The notes under the pieces are model-generated. The model worked only from the letters and a program-made list of their open reading frames with translations, was not told where the DNA came from and did not search any database. DNA of 64,000 bases, from the NCBI GenBank assembly GCA_017516825.1, contig JAFXBC010000009.1:27080-91079 (forward strand). Direction: 5' to 3'. The stretch comes from Clostridia bacterium (GTDB lineage Bacteria > Bacillota > Clostridia > Oscillospirales > CAG-382). Both the position numbers and the translations under genes were made by a program. This document shows positions 52,821-62,202 of this stretch, one piece after another (position 1 is the stretch's first letter; each line of letters starts with the position of its first letter).

Positions 52821-53486
52821 GGCGCGCAAGCGTTTCTTGTCCAGAAGTTTGATGCCTTCGCCCCGTATCGCGGAGATCATTCCCTCGGCGGAAAAGTATT
52901 TCAGCATTCTGGTAACTACTTCCCTGGCGGAGCCCATATATTTGGCGATCTGCTCGTGAGTAAGCTTGACGGTATCCATGCCTGTTTTGGCAGATTCATC
53001 CAGTAAGAAAATGGCAAGCCGTTTATCCATGCTCATAAAGAGGATCTGCTGCATGACCCACATCACGTCGGAGAAGCGGGACAGGGCGATCTCCATGATG
53101 AACAGTTTCACCCCGGGGATACGGCGGGAAAGCTCTTCCAACACACAGCTTCCCACCACCACGCACTCGCTGTCCTCCTCGGCGTCCACGGAGACGTCGA
53201 AGGTGATAGCGTCCAGCACGCAGGAGGCGGAAAGGACGCACACGTCGCCGCCGTAGAGGCGGTAGAGGGTGACTTCCTTGCCCTCTGCGGACAGCAGGTA
53301 CAGGCGAAGGTTGCCGCTACGCACCAGGATGACCCCCGTGCATTCGTTGCCGTCGTGGATATGGGTGCATTTTTTGAAGCTTACGGGGTAGGAGGAGCGG
53401 ACCAGGGATTCCTTGTCCGTATCGCTCAGGTCTTCCCAGAAGGGGAAGGTCTCCCCAAACAATTGATACAGCGTATTTTGTGACAT
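52800..53486 (-). CDS. Crp/Fnr family transcriptional regulator
   Basis: 228 residues. N-terminal cyclic-nucleotide-binding-like barrel (ECTGVILVRSGNLRLYLLSAEGKEVTLYRLYGGDVCVLSASC, in part), long dimer helix, C-terminal winged helix. The recognition helix SAREVVTRML has Arg188, Glu189 and Arg193 in the same spacing as Crp Arg180/Glu181/Arg185, predicting GTGA half-sites. Six cysteines (40, 49, 83, 89, 108, 114) but no Fnr-type N-terminal cluster suggest redox rather than oxygen-cluster sensing (inference). ATG 53486 with AAGGGAG 6 bases upstream. Divergent from the disulfide reductase by 31 bases. Confidence 0.88.
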   Translation of the reverse strand: MSQNTLYQLFGETFPFWEDLSDTDKESLVRSSYPVSFKKCTHIHDGNECTGVILVRSGNLRLYLLSAEGKEVTLYRLYGGDVCVLSASCVLDAITFDVSVDAEEDSECVVVGSCVLEELSRRIPGVKLFIMEIALSRFSDVMWVMQQILFMSMDKRLAIFLLDESAKTGMDTVKLTHEQIAKYMGSAREVVTRMLKYFSAEGMISAIRGEGIKLLDKKRLRALAFQQL

Positions 53487-53517
53487 AACAAACTCCCTTG
53501 AAAATGAGGAATCGGGT

Positions 53518-55200
53518 ATGAAAACATTGATCGTCGGCGGTGTTGCCGGAGGTGCGTCCTGTGCCGCAAGATTGCGCAGGCTGGATGAAAAGCGTGAGAT
53601 CGTCATCTTGGAGCGGGGCGGATACGTGTCCTTTGCCAATTGCGGTCTCCCCTATTACGTGGGAGAGGAGATCAAGGACGGGTCTCTATTGACTTTGCAG
53701 AGTCCTGAAAGCTTTCGGGATCGGTTCCGCATCGAGGTGCGGCTTCACAGCGAGGTGATCGCCGTTGAGCCGGAGACCAAGACGGTGCTGGTGAGAAAGC
53801 TTCCGGAGGGGATCGAATATCGGGAGCAATACGACCGGCTGGTGCTGTCTCCCGGGGCGAAGCCTATTTTGCCCAATATTCCCGGAACGGAGTGCAAAGG
53901 GGTCTTTACCCTGCGGAGCATTCCCGACAGCGTTGCCATCAAAACGTATATCGCCGAGAAGAAGCCTGCTTCCGCCGTAGTGGTGGGAGGCGGGTATATC
54001 GGGTTGGAGATGGCGGAAAATCTGAAAAAAATGGGGCTTGCGGTCTCGGTGGTGGAGAGAGCGGCGCATTTGCTCCCGCCATTGGATGGAGATATGGCCG
54101 CAGACGTACACCGCTACGCAAAAGACAAGGGATTGCGGTTGTACCTCGGCAACAGCCTTGAGAAGATCGAGGACGCGGAAGCGGGATTGCGGTTGACCCT
54201 CTCCCAAGGAACACTTGAAACGGAGCTGGTGATCCTTGCCGTAGGGGTTCGGCCCGACACGGGATTTCTGGCATCCTCCGGGATCCATCTTGCACCCGGC
54301 GGCAGTATTGCGGTGGATCGGCATATGGAGACCAACATCCCCGGTATTTACGCTGTGGGAGACGGGGCGCGGATACGGAGCTTCCTTTCGGGAGAATTCG
54401 CATTCTTGCCTCTTGCGGGCCCTGCCAACAAGCAGGGGCGAATCGCGGCGGACAATCTATGCGGCATCCCCTCGGAATACAAGGGGACGATGGGGTCTTC
54501 CGTGCTGAAGCTGTTTGATATGACGGTGGCCGCCACGGGGTTAAACGAGGAGGCGGCGAAAAAAGCCGGGTTTGATTACCACAAGACCTACGGGTATTTC
54601 GCATCCCACGCCAAGTATTATCCCAACGCTTCCATGATGTCCGTGAAGGTTTTGTGGGACAAGAAGAGCCTGCGGATCCTGGGCGGGCAGATCGTGGGAT
54701 TCGACGGGGTGGATAAGCGGATGGACGTTCTTGCCACCGCCATTCGGCTGGGCGGGAAGGTGACGGATCTGGCGGAATTGGAGCTTTGCTACGCTCCTCC
54801 CTTTGGGTCGGCCAAGGATCCCTTGAACATGATCGGCTTTATCGGGGAAAACGTTGCCACGGGAAAGCTTAAGCAGTTCTTCCCGGAGGAGGTGGCTTCC
54901 CTGCCACGGGACGGCAGTGTGACCCTTTTGGACACCCGCACCAGGACGGAATTTGATCGGGGCAGCATTCCCGGATTTATGAACATTCCGCTGGATGAAT
55001 TGCGGGAGAATCTGCATCTGATCCCTGCGGGAAAGCCTGTTTACGTTCATTGCCACAGTGGGTTCCGCTCCTATATCGCCTGCAGGATCTTGACCGGGAA
55101 CGGCTACGATTGCTATAATCTGGCAGGCGGTTGGCGGCTTTACGAATCAGTGATGAACGATCGGGATGCGGTGCCCTATCTCTGCACCCGTGACAAATAA
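53518..55200 (+). CDS. CoA-disulfide reductase-like flavoprotein with C-terminal rhodanese domain
   Basis: 560 residues. FAD-binding IVGGVAGGASCAARLR, single active cysteine SFANCGLPYY (Cys42), NAD(P)H motif VVGGGYIGLEMAEN and FAD motif GIYAVGDG define the CoADR/NADH oxidase family. Residues about 465-560 are a rhodanese domain with HCHSGFRS (Cys512). This is the CoADR-RHD fusion known from Bacillus anthracis and others, reducing CoA disulfides or persulfides. Context with a Crp-type regulator, thioredoxin and ferritin points to redox stress defence. Confidence 0.9.
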   Translation: MKTLIVGGVAGGASCAARLRRLDEKREIVILERGGYVSFANCGLPYYVGEEIKDGSLLTLQSPESFRDRFRIEVRLHSEVIAVEPETKTVLVRKLPEGIEYREQYDRLVLSPGAKPILPNIPGTECKGVFTLRSIPDSVAIKTYIAEKKPASAVVVGGGYIGLEMAENLKKMGLAVSVVERAAHLLPPLDGDMAADVHRYAKDKGLRLYLGNSLEKIEDAEAGLRLTLSQGTLETELVILAVGVRPDTGFLASSGIHLAPGGSIAVDRHMETNIPGIYAVGDGARIRSFLSGEFAFLPLAGPANKQGRIAADNLCGIPSEYKGTMGSSVLKLFDMTVAATGLNEEAAKKAGFDYHKTYGYFASHAKYYPNASMMSVKVLWDKKSLRILGGQIVGFDGVDKRMDVLATAIRLGGKVTDLAELELCYAPPFGSAKDPLNMIGFIGENVATGKLKQFFPEEVASLPRDGSVTLLDTRTRTEFDRGSIPGFMNIPLDELRENLHLIPAGKPVYVHCHSGFRSYIACRILTGNGYDCYNLAGGWRLYESVMNDRDAVPYLCTRDK

Positions 55201-55240
55201 TTATACCTCTATTTTTCCATTCTGTCAAGAAGAAACCAAA

Positions 55241-55284
55241 TTTGTGACTTGATCACAGAAATATCTTTTGAAAAGACGTATCAT
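55241..55284 (+). promoter_or_regulatory. Ferritin promoter with Crp-type operator
   Basis: Operator TTTGTGACTTGATCACAGAA (55241-55260), core TGTGA-N5-TCACA centred at 55250. The -10 TATCAT (55279-55284) starts 29 bases after the centre, exactly as at trxA (52446 to 52475). No good -35. Confidence 0.6.
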
Positions 55285-55317
55285 AAAGATGCAAACAAAA
55301 GAAAGGAACAAACCATT

Positions 55318-55830
55318 ATGATGAACGAAAAGGTAAGAGCGCTGTTGAACCAGCAGATCAACAAGGAATTCTATTCCGCGTATTTGTATTTGGACTTTTC
55401 CAACTACTTCAAGGCCAAGGGGCTTGATGGATTTGCCAACTGGTATATGATCCAGGCACAGGAAGAACGGGATCACGCCATGCTGTTCTATCAGTATCTG
55501 CAGAATGAAAACCAAGTTGTGACTTTGGATGCTATTGCCAAGCCCGACAAGGAATTTTCCTGCCATATGGACGTGTTGAAGGCGGGGCTGGAGCATGAGG
55601 AATACGTGACCTCCCTGATCAACGACATATACGCCGCGGCTTACGACGTGAAGGATTTCCGTACCATGCAGTTCTTGGACTGGTTTGTCAAGGAGCAGGG
55701 CGAAGAGGAGACCAACGCCAACGATCTGATCACCAAAATGGAGCTGTTCGGCTCCGATCCCAGAAGCCTGTATCTGCTGAACCAGGAGCTGGCGGCACGG
55801 ATCTATTCCGCACCCTCTTTGGTGCTGTAA
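55318..55830 (+). CDS. ftn: Ferritin
   Basis: Iron-storage cage protein of 170 residues. Ferroxidase ligands sit in NKEFYSAYLYLDF (Glu), AQEERDHAMLFY (Glu, Glu, His) and the helix-C/D segment FVKEQGEEE, as in bacterial FtnA. ATG 55318 is followed by a second ATG; AAAGGA is 10 bases upstream. Controlled by the operator described above. Confidence 0.93.
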   Translation: MMNEKVRALLNQQINKEFYSAYLYLDFSNYFKAKGLDGFANWYMIQAQEERDHAMLFYQYLQNENQVVTLDAIAKPDKEFSCHMDVLKAGLEHEEYVTSLINDIYAAAYDVKDFRTMQFLDWFVKEQGEEETNANDLITKMELFGSDPRSLYLLNQELAARIYSAPSLVL

Positions 55831-55841
55831 AATTGGATGCA

Positions 55842-55872
55842 AAAAAGGACTTGCCAAAAGCAAGTCCTTTTT
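55842..55872. terminator. Bidirectional terminator between ferritin and tRNA-Lys
   Basis: AAAAAGGACTTGC (55842-55854) pairs with GCAAGTCCTTTTT (55860-55872), with U-tracts in both directions. Confidence 0.88.
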
Positions 55873-55874
55873 GT

Positions 55875-55950
55875 TGGTGATCCACCGGAGACTCGAACTC
55901 CGGACCCCCTGATTAAAAGTCAGATGCTCTGCCAACTGAGCTAGTGGATC
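55875..55950 (-). tRNA. tRNA-Lys(UUU)
   Basis: Minus-strand cloverleaf of 76 bases with encoded CCA. Acceptor GATCCAC/GTGGATC, D-arm GCTCAGTTGGCAGAGC, anticodon loop CTTTTAA (anticodon UUU at 55917-55915), T-arm CCGGAGTTCGAGTCTCCGG, discriminator A. Confidence 0.97.
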
Positions 55951-56024
55951 AGATTGCCAACGCAAGTTAGAATACCACAAAAACAGTCGGTTGTCAAGAG
56001 GATTTTGGATTTTTCTCGCAAATA

Positions 56025-56633
56025 TTAATAGAAGCGGAAGTTGGCGATCACCTTGCCCAGGACGGTGACCTCGGGGGCGTAGATGGGCTTCATGGTGGAG
56101 TTGGCGGGTTGGAGGCGGATCCTGCCGTTGTCGCGATAGAAACGTTTTACCGTGGCTTCATCCTCGATCATGGCGACCACGATGTCCCCGTCATCAGCGT
56201 GCTGGAGGCTTTCCACAATAACGATATCGCCGTTGAGGATGCCTGCCTCAATCATACTTTCTCCCATGACACGCAGGGCAAACAGGTTGGATCTGCCCCT
56301 GGCCATTACCGTGGGGAAATCCACGTAGCCGTCGTAATTCTCGATGGCGAGAATGGGGGCGCCTGCGGTGACTCTGCCCAGGATGGGAACGCGACGGGTC
56401 TGCTCCCCCGTTTCCTCTGCGGAGGGCTCGATCCGCATGGCGCGGCTCTTGCGGGAGGACATCTGAAGATACCCCTTCTCGTCCAGGCGGTGAAGGTAGC
56501 CGTGGACGGTGGAGGTGGAGCGGATATTCAAGGCGCGGCAAATATCCCGCACGGAGGGGGCGTAGCCGTCACGCTCGATACATTCTTTGATGAACTGAAA
56601 GATCTCGATCTCTTTTTTTGTTAATCCGGTCAT
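56025..56633 (-). CDS. lexA: LexA repressor
   Basis: SOS repressor, 202 residues. N-terminal winged helix (DGYAPSVRDICRALNIRST, in part). Self-cleavage site Ala90-Gly91 (RVTAGAPI), nucleophile Ser126 (GESMIEAG) and general base Lys163 (ATVKRF). ATG 56633 has AAGGGAG 9 bases upstream. It is the last gene of a seven-gene minus-strand run starting with recA. No SOS box is evident directly upstream, so it probably depends on the recA-side promoter or an internal one. Confidence 0.96.
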   Translation of the reverse strand: MTGLTKKEIEIFQFIKECIERDGYAPSVRDICRALNIRSTSTVHGYLHRLDEKGYLQMSSRKSRAMRIEPSAEETGEQTRRVPILGRVTAGAPILAIENYDGYVDFPTVMARGRSNLFALRVMGESMIEAGILNGDIVIVESLQHADDGDIVVAMIEDEATVKRFYRDNGRIRLQPANSTMKPIYAPEVTVLGKVIANFRFY

Positions 56634-56653
56634 CTTTGTGATCTCCCTTAGAG

Positions 56654-57043
56654 TTACAATTGTTGCACGCAACGCAGGAACAATTCCCTTGCGCGGACGT
56701 GTTGCGCCGTCAGCCAGAAATAGCCGTAGAGGCATTCCAGCCCTGTGGCGCGGCGGTATTCCAGAGCAGAGGCGCTTTTGGAGCGGTGGGCGCTCTTGGA
56801 ATTTCTTCCGCTTTTGTAGATGGCAAGCTCATCCTCAGTCAAGATAGGCAGGAGTCGTTCCACCATGGCGCTTTGGCTATGGGCGGTGACGATCTCACGG
56901 GCGCGGTCGTTGAGCTCGGAGGGCTTACAGTTGCCGTCCCCCACCAGATACTCTCTGGCAAGGGTCTCAAAGAAGGAATCCCCCAAATACGCCAGCACCA
57001 GGGGGCTGTAATCCCCTCGTCGAAAGTTTACGCCCGCTTCCAT
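56654..57043 (-). CDS. mrnC: Mini-ribonuclease 3
   Basis: 129-residue RNase III-like domain without a dsRNA-binding domain. The opening DYSPLVLAYLGDSFFETLARE contains the catalytic LGDxxFE signature. The C-terminus has SALEYRRATGLECLYGYFWL. Matures 23S rRNA in Bacillota, where it usually sits next to cysS, as here (16-base overlap). Confidence 0.95.
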   Translation of the reverse strand: MEAGVNFRRGDYSPLVLAYLGDSFFETLAREYLVGDGNCKPSELNDRAREIVTAHSQSAMVERLLPILTEDELAIYKSGRNSKSAHRSKSASALEYRRATGLECLYGYFWLTAQHVRARELFLRCVQQL

Positions 57044-58449
57044 GTGGTGCCCTGAGAGGAATCCACCAGAAGGATGCCCTTGGCCTTCAATTCGTCACGG
57101 ATGGCGTCCGCCTCGGCAAAGTTCTTGGCCTTCTTGGCGGCGGCGCGCTTGGCGATCATTTCGGTGATATAGGCTTCGTCCTCATCGCTTTCCGCAGGAG
57201 CGGCGGAGGCCAGCTTTTCCGCGGCGGCGATCATGCCGAGGGAGAGAACCTCGTCGTAATCAGCAAGCAAGGCAAGCTTGGTGGCGGGGTTGGTCTTCGC
57301 CTTCAGCACGTCGTACACGGCGGTGACGGCCATGGAGGTGTTCAGATCCTCGCCCATGGCGGCGGCGAACTTCTCCTTGTATGCGGCAAAGACTTCGGCA
57401 TCCACTTCCCCGTTCTTCTCGGGAAGCAAGGCCGCGATCTTCTCGATCAGCTTTTGATAGGCGGTGTTGGCGTTGTCCAGATTCTCAAAGGAGAACACCA
57501 GGGATTTGCGGTAATGGGACTGGAGACAGAAGAAACGGTACACCAGGGGGTCGTAGCCCTTCTGCTCTAAGAGGGAGACGGTTAAGAACTCGCCCTTGGA
57601 TTTGCTCATCTTGCCGCCGGTGGTGTTCAGATGGTGCACGTGGAACCACTGGGGACACCATGCATGGCCGAGATATGCCTCGCTCTGGGCGATCTCGTTG
57701 GTATGGTGGGGGAACTGGTTATCGATACCGCCGCAATGGAGATCCAGATACTCGCCGCAATGCTTGATGCTGATGGCGGAGCATTCGATATGCCAGCCGG
57801 GGTATCCGATGCCCCAGGGGCTATCCCACTTCAGCTCCTGGTCGTCAAATTTGGATTTGGTGAACCAAAGAACAAAGTCGCCCTTGTTCTTCTTGTTGCC
57901 GTCGGCCTCCACGCCGTCGCGGACGCCAACCTCCAGATCCTCCTCGTTGTGGCGGTTGAACACGTAGTATTCCTCGCACTTGGAGGTATCGAAGTAGACG
58001 TTGCCCCCTGCCAGGTAGGCGTAGCCGTCGGCAAGAAGCTTTTCCACCATCTCGATAAACTCGGGGATACAGCCGGTGGCGGGCTCCACAACGTCGGGCT
58101 TGCGGATGTTCAGCTTTTTGCAGTCCTCGAAGAAGGCATCCGTATAGAAACGGGCGATCTCCATGACGGTCTTGTGCTCGCGGCGGGCGCCTTTGAGCAT
58201 TTTATCCTCCCCGGTGTCGGCATCGCTGGCCAGATGGCCAACGTCGGTGATGTTCATCACGCGGAGAACGTCGTAGCCCGACCAACGCAGGAATTTTTCC
58301 AGCACGTCCTCCATGATATAGCTGCGGAGGTTGCCGATATGAGCGAAGTGATACACGGTGGGCCCGCAGGTATACATTTTGACCTTGCCGGGCTCGTGGG
58401 TGGTGAAGGGGTCAACCGTGTGGGTGACGCTGTTGTACAGTTTGATCAT
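57028..58449 (-). CDS. cysS: Cysteinyl-tRNA synthetase
   Basis: Class I aminoacyl-tRNA synthetase, 473 residues. HIGH-like HIGN in PTVYHFAHIGNLRSY, zinc ligands CGPTV and later GWHIECSAIS and GGIDNQFPHH, KMSKS in GGKMSKSKGEF. Complete. Confidence 0.97.
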   Translation of the reverse strand: MIKLYNSVTHTVDPFTTHEPGKVKMYTCGPTVYHFAHIGNLRSYIMEDVLEKFLRWSGYDVLRVMNITDVGHLASDADTGEDKMLKGARREHKTVMEIARFYTDAFFEDCKKLNIRKPDVVEPATGCIPEFIEMVEKLLADGYAYLAGGNVYFDTSKCEEYYVFNRHNEEDLEVGVRDGVEADGNKKNKGDFVLWFTKSKFDDQELKWDSPWGIGYPGWHIECSAISIKHCGEYLDLHCGGIDNQFPHHTNEIAQSEAYLGHAWCPQWFHVHHLNTTGGKMSKSKGEFLTVSLLEQKGYDPLVYRFFCLQSHYRKSLVFSFENLDNANTAYQKLIEKIAALLPEKNGEVDAEVFAAYKEKFAAAMGEDLNTSMAVTAVYDVLKAKTNPATKLALLADYDEVLSLGMIAAAEKLASAAPAESDEDEAYITEMIAKRAAAKKAKNFAEADAIRDELKAKGILLVDSSQGTTWKRA

Positions 58450-58476
58450 GAGAATTGCCTTTCCAAGTTTTGGTGC

Positions 58477-59109
58477 TTACTTTTCCGGATCCATGTATTT
58501 CCAATAGCTGAGGATGTAATTGATGCCCGACCACAGGGTAAAGATCGTCATAACGATCACGGAGGCCAGGGAGAGCCAGCCGCGGCAGAAGGGCAGGACG
58601 ATGGGCTCCAGAAGCAGGACGGACACGCAGACGATCTGGGTGTTGGTCTTGATCTTGCCCAGCATATTGGCGGCTACCACGATGCCCGTCTTGGCCACCA
58701 CCAAGCGCATGGAGGTGACGGCAAGCTCGCGGAAGAGGACGATGATGGAGGCCCAGAAGAACACGTGGGTCAAAAACTCCACGGGAACGCCGAAATCGTG
58801 AGCCAGCACGGTGTTGTATTCAAAGGTGAACTGGGACACGCAAAGGGCAAAGAGAGAGCCTAAGATCAGGAATTTATCCGCCAAGGGATCCATGAATTTG
58901 CCGAAATCGGTGACCAGGTTATGCTTGCGGGCAATGTGACCGTCCAGGAAATCGGTGACAGCCGCGCCGATGAACAAGACCGCCGCGATGGATCTGCTGA
59001 GCCAATCGCCATAGCAATCGTCAAAGGGGAAAAAGTCGTACACCGCAAACAGGATGAAGAAGGGGATGCTGATGATGCGGATCAGCGTGAGTTTATTGGG
59101 TAGATTCAC
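58477..59109 (-). CDS. pgsA: CDP-diacylglycerol-glycerol-3-phosphate 3-phosphatidyltransferase
   Basis: Makes phosphatidylglycerol phosphate. 210-residue membrane protein with the CDP-alcohol phosphotransferase motif DFLDGHIARKHNLVTDFGKF followed by MDPLADK (D-G-x2-A-R-x8-G-x3-D-x3-D). Opens LPNKLTLIRIISIP as in most PgsA. Confidence 0.95.
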   Translation of the reverse strand: MNLPNKLTLIRIISIPFFILFAVYDFFPFDDCYGDWLSRSIAAVLFIGAAVTDFLDGHIARKHNLVTDFGKFMDPLADKFLILGSLFALCVSQFTFEYNTVLAHDFGVPVEFLTHVFFWASIIVLFRELAVTSMRLVVAKTGIVVAANMLGKIKTNTQIVCVSVLLLEPIVLPFCRGWLSLASVIVMTIFTLWSGINYILSYWKYMDPEK

Positions 59110-59133
59110 GGTTTTTACCTCCTTGTGAAAGGG

Positions 59134-60459
59134 TTATATCACTTTGCCCACCAGGTCGTAATCCATGACCTCGGTGATGGAAACGTTGACGAACTGCCCC
59201 TCGTGGACGTTTTTGGAGGAAGAGAAGTAGATCTTTCCGTCGATGTCGTAGGCATCCGCGTAGGATCTGCCGTAGAAGCTTTCCGCCACGGGGTCGTAGC
59301 CCTCGCAAAGCACCTGCAGGGTCTTGCCTAAGAAGGCTTCGTTACACTCGTTATGGATACGCTCCTGCTGTTCCATCAAAATAGCGTGGCGCTGTTCCTT
59401 CACCTTTTCGGACACCTGGTCGGGGAAATCGTAGGCGGGAGTTCCCTCCTCGCGGGAATAGGGGAACACACCGAGGCGCTGGAAGCGGGTCTCCTTCAAG
59501 AACTTGCGAAGCTCCTCGAACTGGGCGTTGGTCTCCCCGGGGAAGCCCACGATAACGGTGGAGCGGAGGATGATGCCGGGAACCCGTTCACGCAGCTTCC
59601 CGATCACGTCTACGATTTGGGCTTTATCGCTACGGCGGTTCATGCGGCGCAGGATATCGTCGTTGATATGCTGGATGGGCATATCGATATACTTCACAAC
59701 CTTGGGGTTGTTGGCGATCTCGTCGATCAACCCGTCGGTGATGCGGTCGGGATAGCAATACAGCAGACGGATCCACTCAATGCCCTCGATCTGAGACAGC
59801 TCGGAAACAAGGCTGTCCAGGGCGTAAGTGCCGTAGAGATCCTCCCCGTAGCGGGTGGTATCCTGGGCGATGAGACAAAGCTCCTTGATGCCCAGCTCCG
59901 CCAGCTCGGTGGCTTCCTCCACCAGCTCGCTCATGGGGCGGCTGCGGAATTTACCGCGGATGGAGGGGATGACGCAATAGGAACAGCAGTTGTCACAGCC
60001 CTCGGAGATCTGAAGATAAGCGAAATACTCCGGGGTGGTGATGACACGTTCCCCGCCCATGGGAGCGGCATCGATATCGTCGAAGGCACGGTAAGAGGTG
60101 CCGTGATAAGCGGCACGGACGGCCTCACAGATCTTTTCCACAGAGCCCGTACCCAGGATACAGTTCACCTCGGGAAGCTCCTTTAAGATCTCGTCGCCGT
60201 AACGCTGGGGCAGACAGCCCGTCACCACGATGCCCTTCAGGGTGTGGTGCTCCTTCAGCCAGGCGATATCCAGAATGTTATCGATGGCCTCCGTCTTGGC
60301 GCTTTCGATAAAGGCGCAGGTATTGATGACCACAACGTCTGCATCCACGTCCTCGGCAACGATCTCGAAGCCTTCGGCGGCAAGCAGAGCAAGCATCCGC
60401 TCGGTGTTCATTAAGTTTTTGGGACATCCGAGGGATACGAAACCGACTTTGATATTCAT
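59134..60459 (-). CDS. rimO: Ribosomal protein S12 methylthiotransferase
   Basis: Radical SAM methylthiotransferase, 441 residues. N-terminal UPF0004 domain (GFVSLGCPKNLMNTERML, VVINTCAFIESAKTEAID, in part), radical SAM triad CDNCCSYCVIP, C-terminal TRAM domain. RimO rather than MiaB by the LGCPKN opening. ATG 60459 is used; the longer frame to 60510 is not supported. Confidence 0.95.
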   Translation of the reverse strand: MNIKVGFVSLGCPKNLMNTERMLALLAAEGFEIVAEDVDADVVVINTCAFIESAKTEAIDNILDIAWLKEHHTLKGIVVTGCLPQRYGDEILKELPEVNCILGTGSVEKICEAVRAAYHGTSYRAFDDIDAAPMGGERVITTPEYFAYLQISEGCDNCCSYCVIPSIRGKFRSRPMSELVEEATELAELGIKELCLIAQDTTRYGEDLYGTYALDSLVSELSQIEGIEWIRLLYCYPDRITDGLIDEIANNPKVVKYIDMPIQHINDDILRRMNRRSDKAQIVDVIGKLRERVPGIILRSTVIVGFPGETNAQFEELRKFLKETRFQRLGVFPYSREEGTPAYDFPDQVSEKVKEQRHAILMEQQERIHNECNEAFLGKTLQVLCEGYDPVAESFYGRSYADAYDIDGKIYFSSSKNVHEGQFVNVSITEVMDYDLVGKVI

Positions 60460-60475
60460 AGCATTTCTATTCCTG

Positions 60476-61087
60476 TTAGTATTGATAATCGTTGAGTACG
60501 TCGGAGACATCCGACCAGCCGTACCCCTGACGGTTCAGCCAGGCGGCGGCTTTTTTCTTAATAGCGGGGTCTTCCAGGGAAGCGCCCCGGAATTTCTGTT
60601 CCAGAAGCTCCGTGATCTTTTCCCGATGGTCCATGGAACGGTAGGGCTCCAGAACGGTGTCGATCACCTCCGCGGTGAAGCCTTTGCCGTAAAGCTCCTG
60701 CTTGATACGCATAGGGCCGTAGGAACGGAGGGAATAATAGTTATCCGCGTACCGCTCTGCCAACCGCAGGTCGTTGAGATACCCGCGCTCCTCAAAAAGA
60801 TCCACGGTCTCCTTACAGAGAGGTGCTTCGAAATGGCGGCGGAGCTTTTCGTACAGGCGCTTTTTGGAAAGATCGCCGTAGGCCAGGTGGGAGAAGGCCT
60901 TCTGGATACAGGACAAGCGGGATTCTGCGGCTTGCAATTCCTCCAGGAGCTCGTCGGAGACGTCCATCCCCTGCTCCAGGCACAAGCGGTTACAATCGTA
61001 CAGCGTGATGCGGAAGCGGCTGCCGGCACAATGGACGGTGGCTTCCTTGCGCTCCTCGTCAACGAGAAGCTTTTCCAGAATGAGCAT
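60476..61087 (-). CDS. recX: RecA regulator RecX
   Basis: 203-residue all-helical protein with tandem three-helix repeats; AYGDLSKKRLYEKLRR, YLNDLRLAERYADN and GPMRIKQELYGKGF are RecX hallmarks. Modulates RecA filaments. Lies 6 bases after recA. Confidence 0.9.
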   Translation of the reverse strand: MLILEKLLVDEERKEATVHCAGSRFRITLYDCNRLCLEQGMDVSDELLEELQAAESRLSCIQKAFSHLAYGDLSKKRLYEKLRRHFEAPLCKETVDLFEERGYLNDLRLAERYADNYYSLRSYGPMRIKQELYGKGFTAEVIDTVLEPYRSMDHREKITELLEQKFRGASLEDPAIKKKAAAWLNRQGYGWSDVSDVLNDYQY

Positions 61088-61093
61088 GGGAGA

Positions 61094-62152
61094 TTATTCC
61101 AACTCGTCGGAGAAGGACAGCTCGGTATCGGGCTCCTCGAAGCCCTCGGGCTTCTTCACGAAGCATTCCTTGATCTTGGCCTCCAGCTCGGCGCAGAGGG
61201 AGGGGTTCTCACAAAGGATGCCGCGGACACGGTCCTTGCCGTTGCCCAGTTTCTCGCCGTTGTAGGACAGCCAGCCGCCGCTCTTTTCCAGGACGCCGCA
61301 CTTGACGCCAAGCTCGATGATCTCGCTTTCCTTGGAGATGCCCTGGCCGTAAATGATATCGAACTCGGCGGACTTGAAGGGAGGCGCCACTTTGTTCTTG
61401 ACCACCTTACAGCGGACGTGGTTACCGTAGATATCCTCGCCGGTGCCAAGCTGTGCGGTCTTACGCACGTCGATACGGACGGAGGCGTAGAACTTCAAGG
61501 CGCGGCCGCCGGTGGTTACCTCGGGGTTGCCGTATACGATGCCCACCTTCTCGCGGAGCTGGTTGATGAACACCACGATGCAGTTGGACTTGGAGATGGC
61601 GCCGGAAAGCTTACGAAGCGCCTGGGACATAAGGCGGGCGTGGAGGCCTACGTGAGAGGCACCCATGTCGCCGTCCAGCTCGTTACGGGGAACCAGGGCG
61701 GCAACGGAGTCGATGACTACCACCTCGATGGCGCCGGAACGGACCAGGGCCTCGGTGATCTCAAGAGCCTGCTCACCGTCGTCGGGCTGGGAGACCAGAA
61801 GCTTATCGATATCCACGCCCAAGGCTTTGGCGTAGACGGGATCCAGAGCGTGCTCCGCATCGATAAAGGCGGCCTCTCCCCCAAGCTTCTGAACTTCGGC
61901 TACGATGTGCAAAGCGATGGTGGTCTTACCGGAAGACTCGGGCCCGTAGATCTCGATGATACGTCCTCTGGGGACGCCGCCGATACCAAGGGCGATATCC
62001 AAAGAAATGGAGCCTGTGGTGACCCCGGTAACGCCCATGCGGGTATTATCCCCAAGGCGCATGATGGAGCCCTTGCCACACTGCTTTTCGATCTGGGCGA
62101 TGGCAGTTTCCAACGCCGCTGCTTTGCTGTCTTTCATATCCTTCGTAGCCAT
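61094..62152 (-). CDS. recA: Recombinase RecA
   Basis: DNA strand-exchange ATPase and LexA co-protease, 352 residues. Walker [10 protein letters not shown] (70-78), [12 protein letters not shown], loop L2 region [20 protein letters not shown] (quoted in full, 20 residues). Acidic C-terminus. Head of the recA-recX-rimO-pgsA-cysS-mrnC-lexA run. Confidence 0.98.
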   Translation of the reverse strand: MATKDMKDSKAAALETAIAQIEKQCGKGSIMRLGDNTRMGVTGVTTGSISLDIALGIGGVPRGRIIEIYGPESSGKTTIALHIVAEVQKLGGEAAFIDAEHALDPVYAKALGVDIDKLLVSQPDDGEQALEITEALVRSGAIEVVVIDSVAALVPRNELDGDMGASHVGLHARLMSQALRKLSGAISKSNCIVVFINQLREKVGIVYGNPEVTTGGRALKFYASVRIDVRKTAQLGTGEDIYGNHVRCKVVKNKVAPPFKSAEFDIIYGQGISKESEIIELGVKCGVLEKSGGWLSYNGEKLGNGKDRVRGILCENPSLCAELEAKIKECFVKKPEGFEEPDTELSFSDELE

Positions 62153-62184
62153 ATCATTATCCTCTCAAAGTAAAAAAGTTTCGC

Positions 62185-62196
62185 GAACTGATGTTC
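62185..62196. promoter_or_regulatory. LexA (SOS) box of recA
   Basis: GAACTGATGTTC, matching the Gram-positive SOS core GAAC-N4-GTTC, located at the expected transcription start of recA just downstream of its -10. Confidence 0.85.
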
Positions 62197-62202
62197 TAAG
62201 AT

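Noticed and set aside
53477..53496. Autoregulatory operator at the start of the Crp-type gene
   Set aside because: Only the TTTGTGA half matches; the second half site is absent. Mentioned only as a half site.
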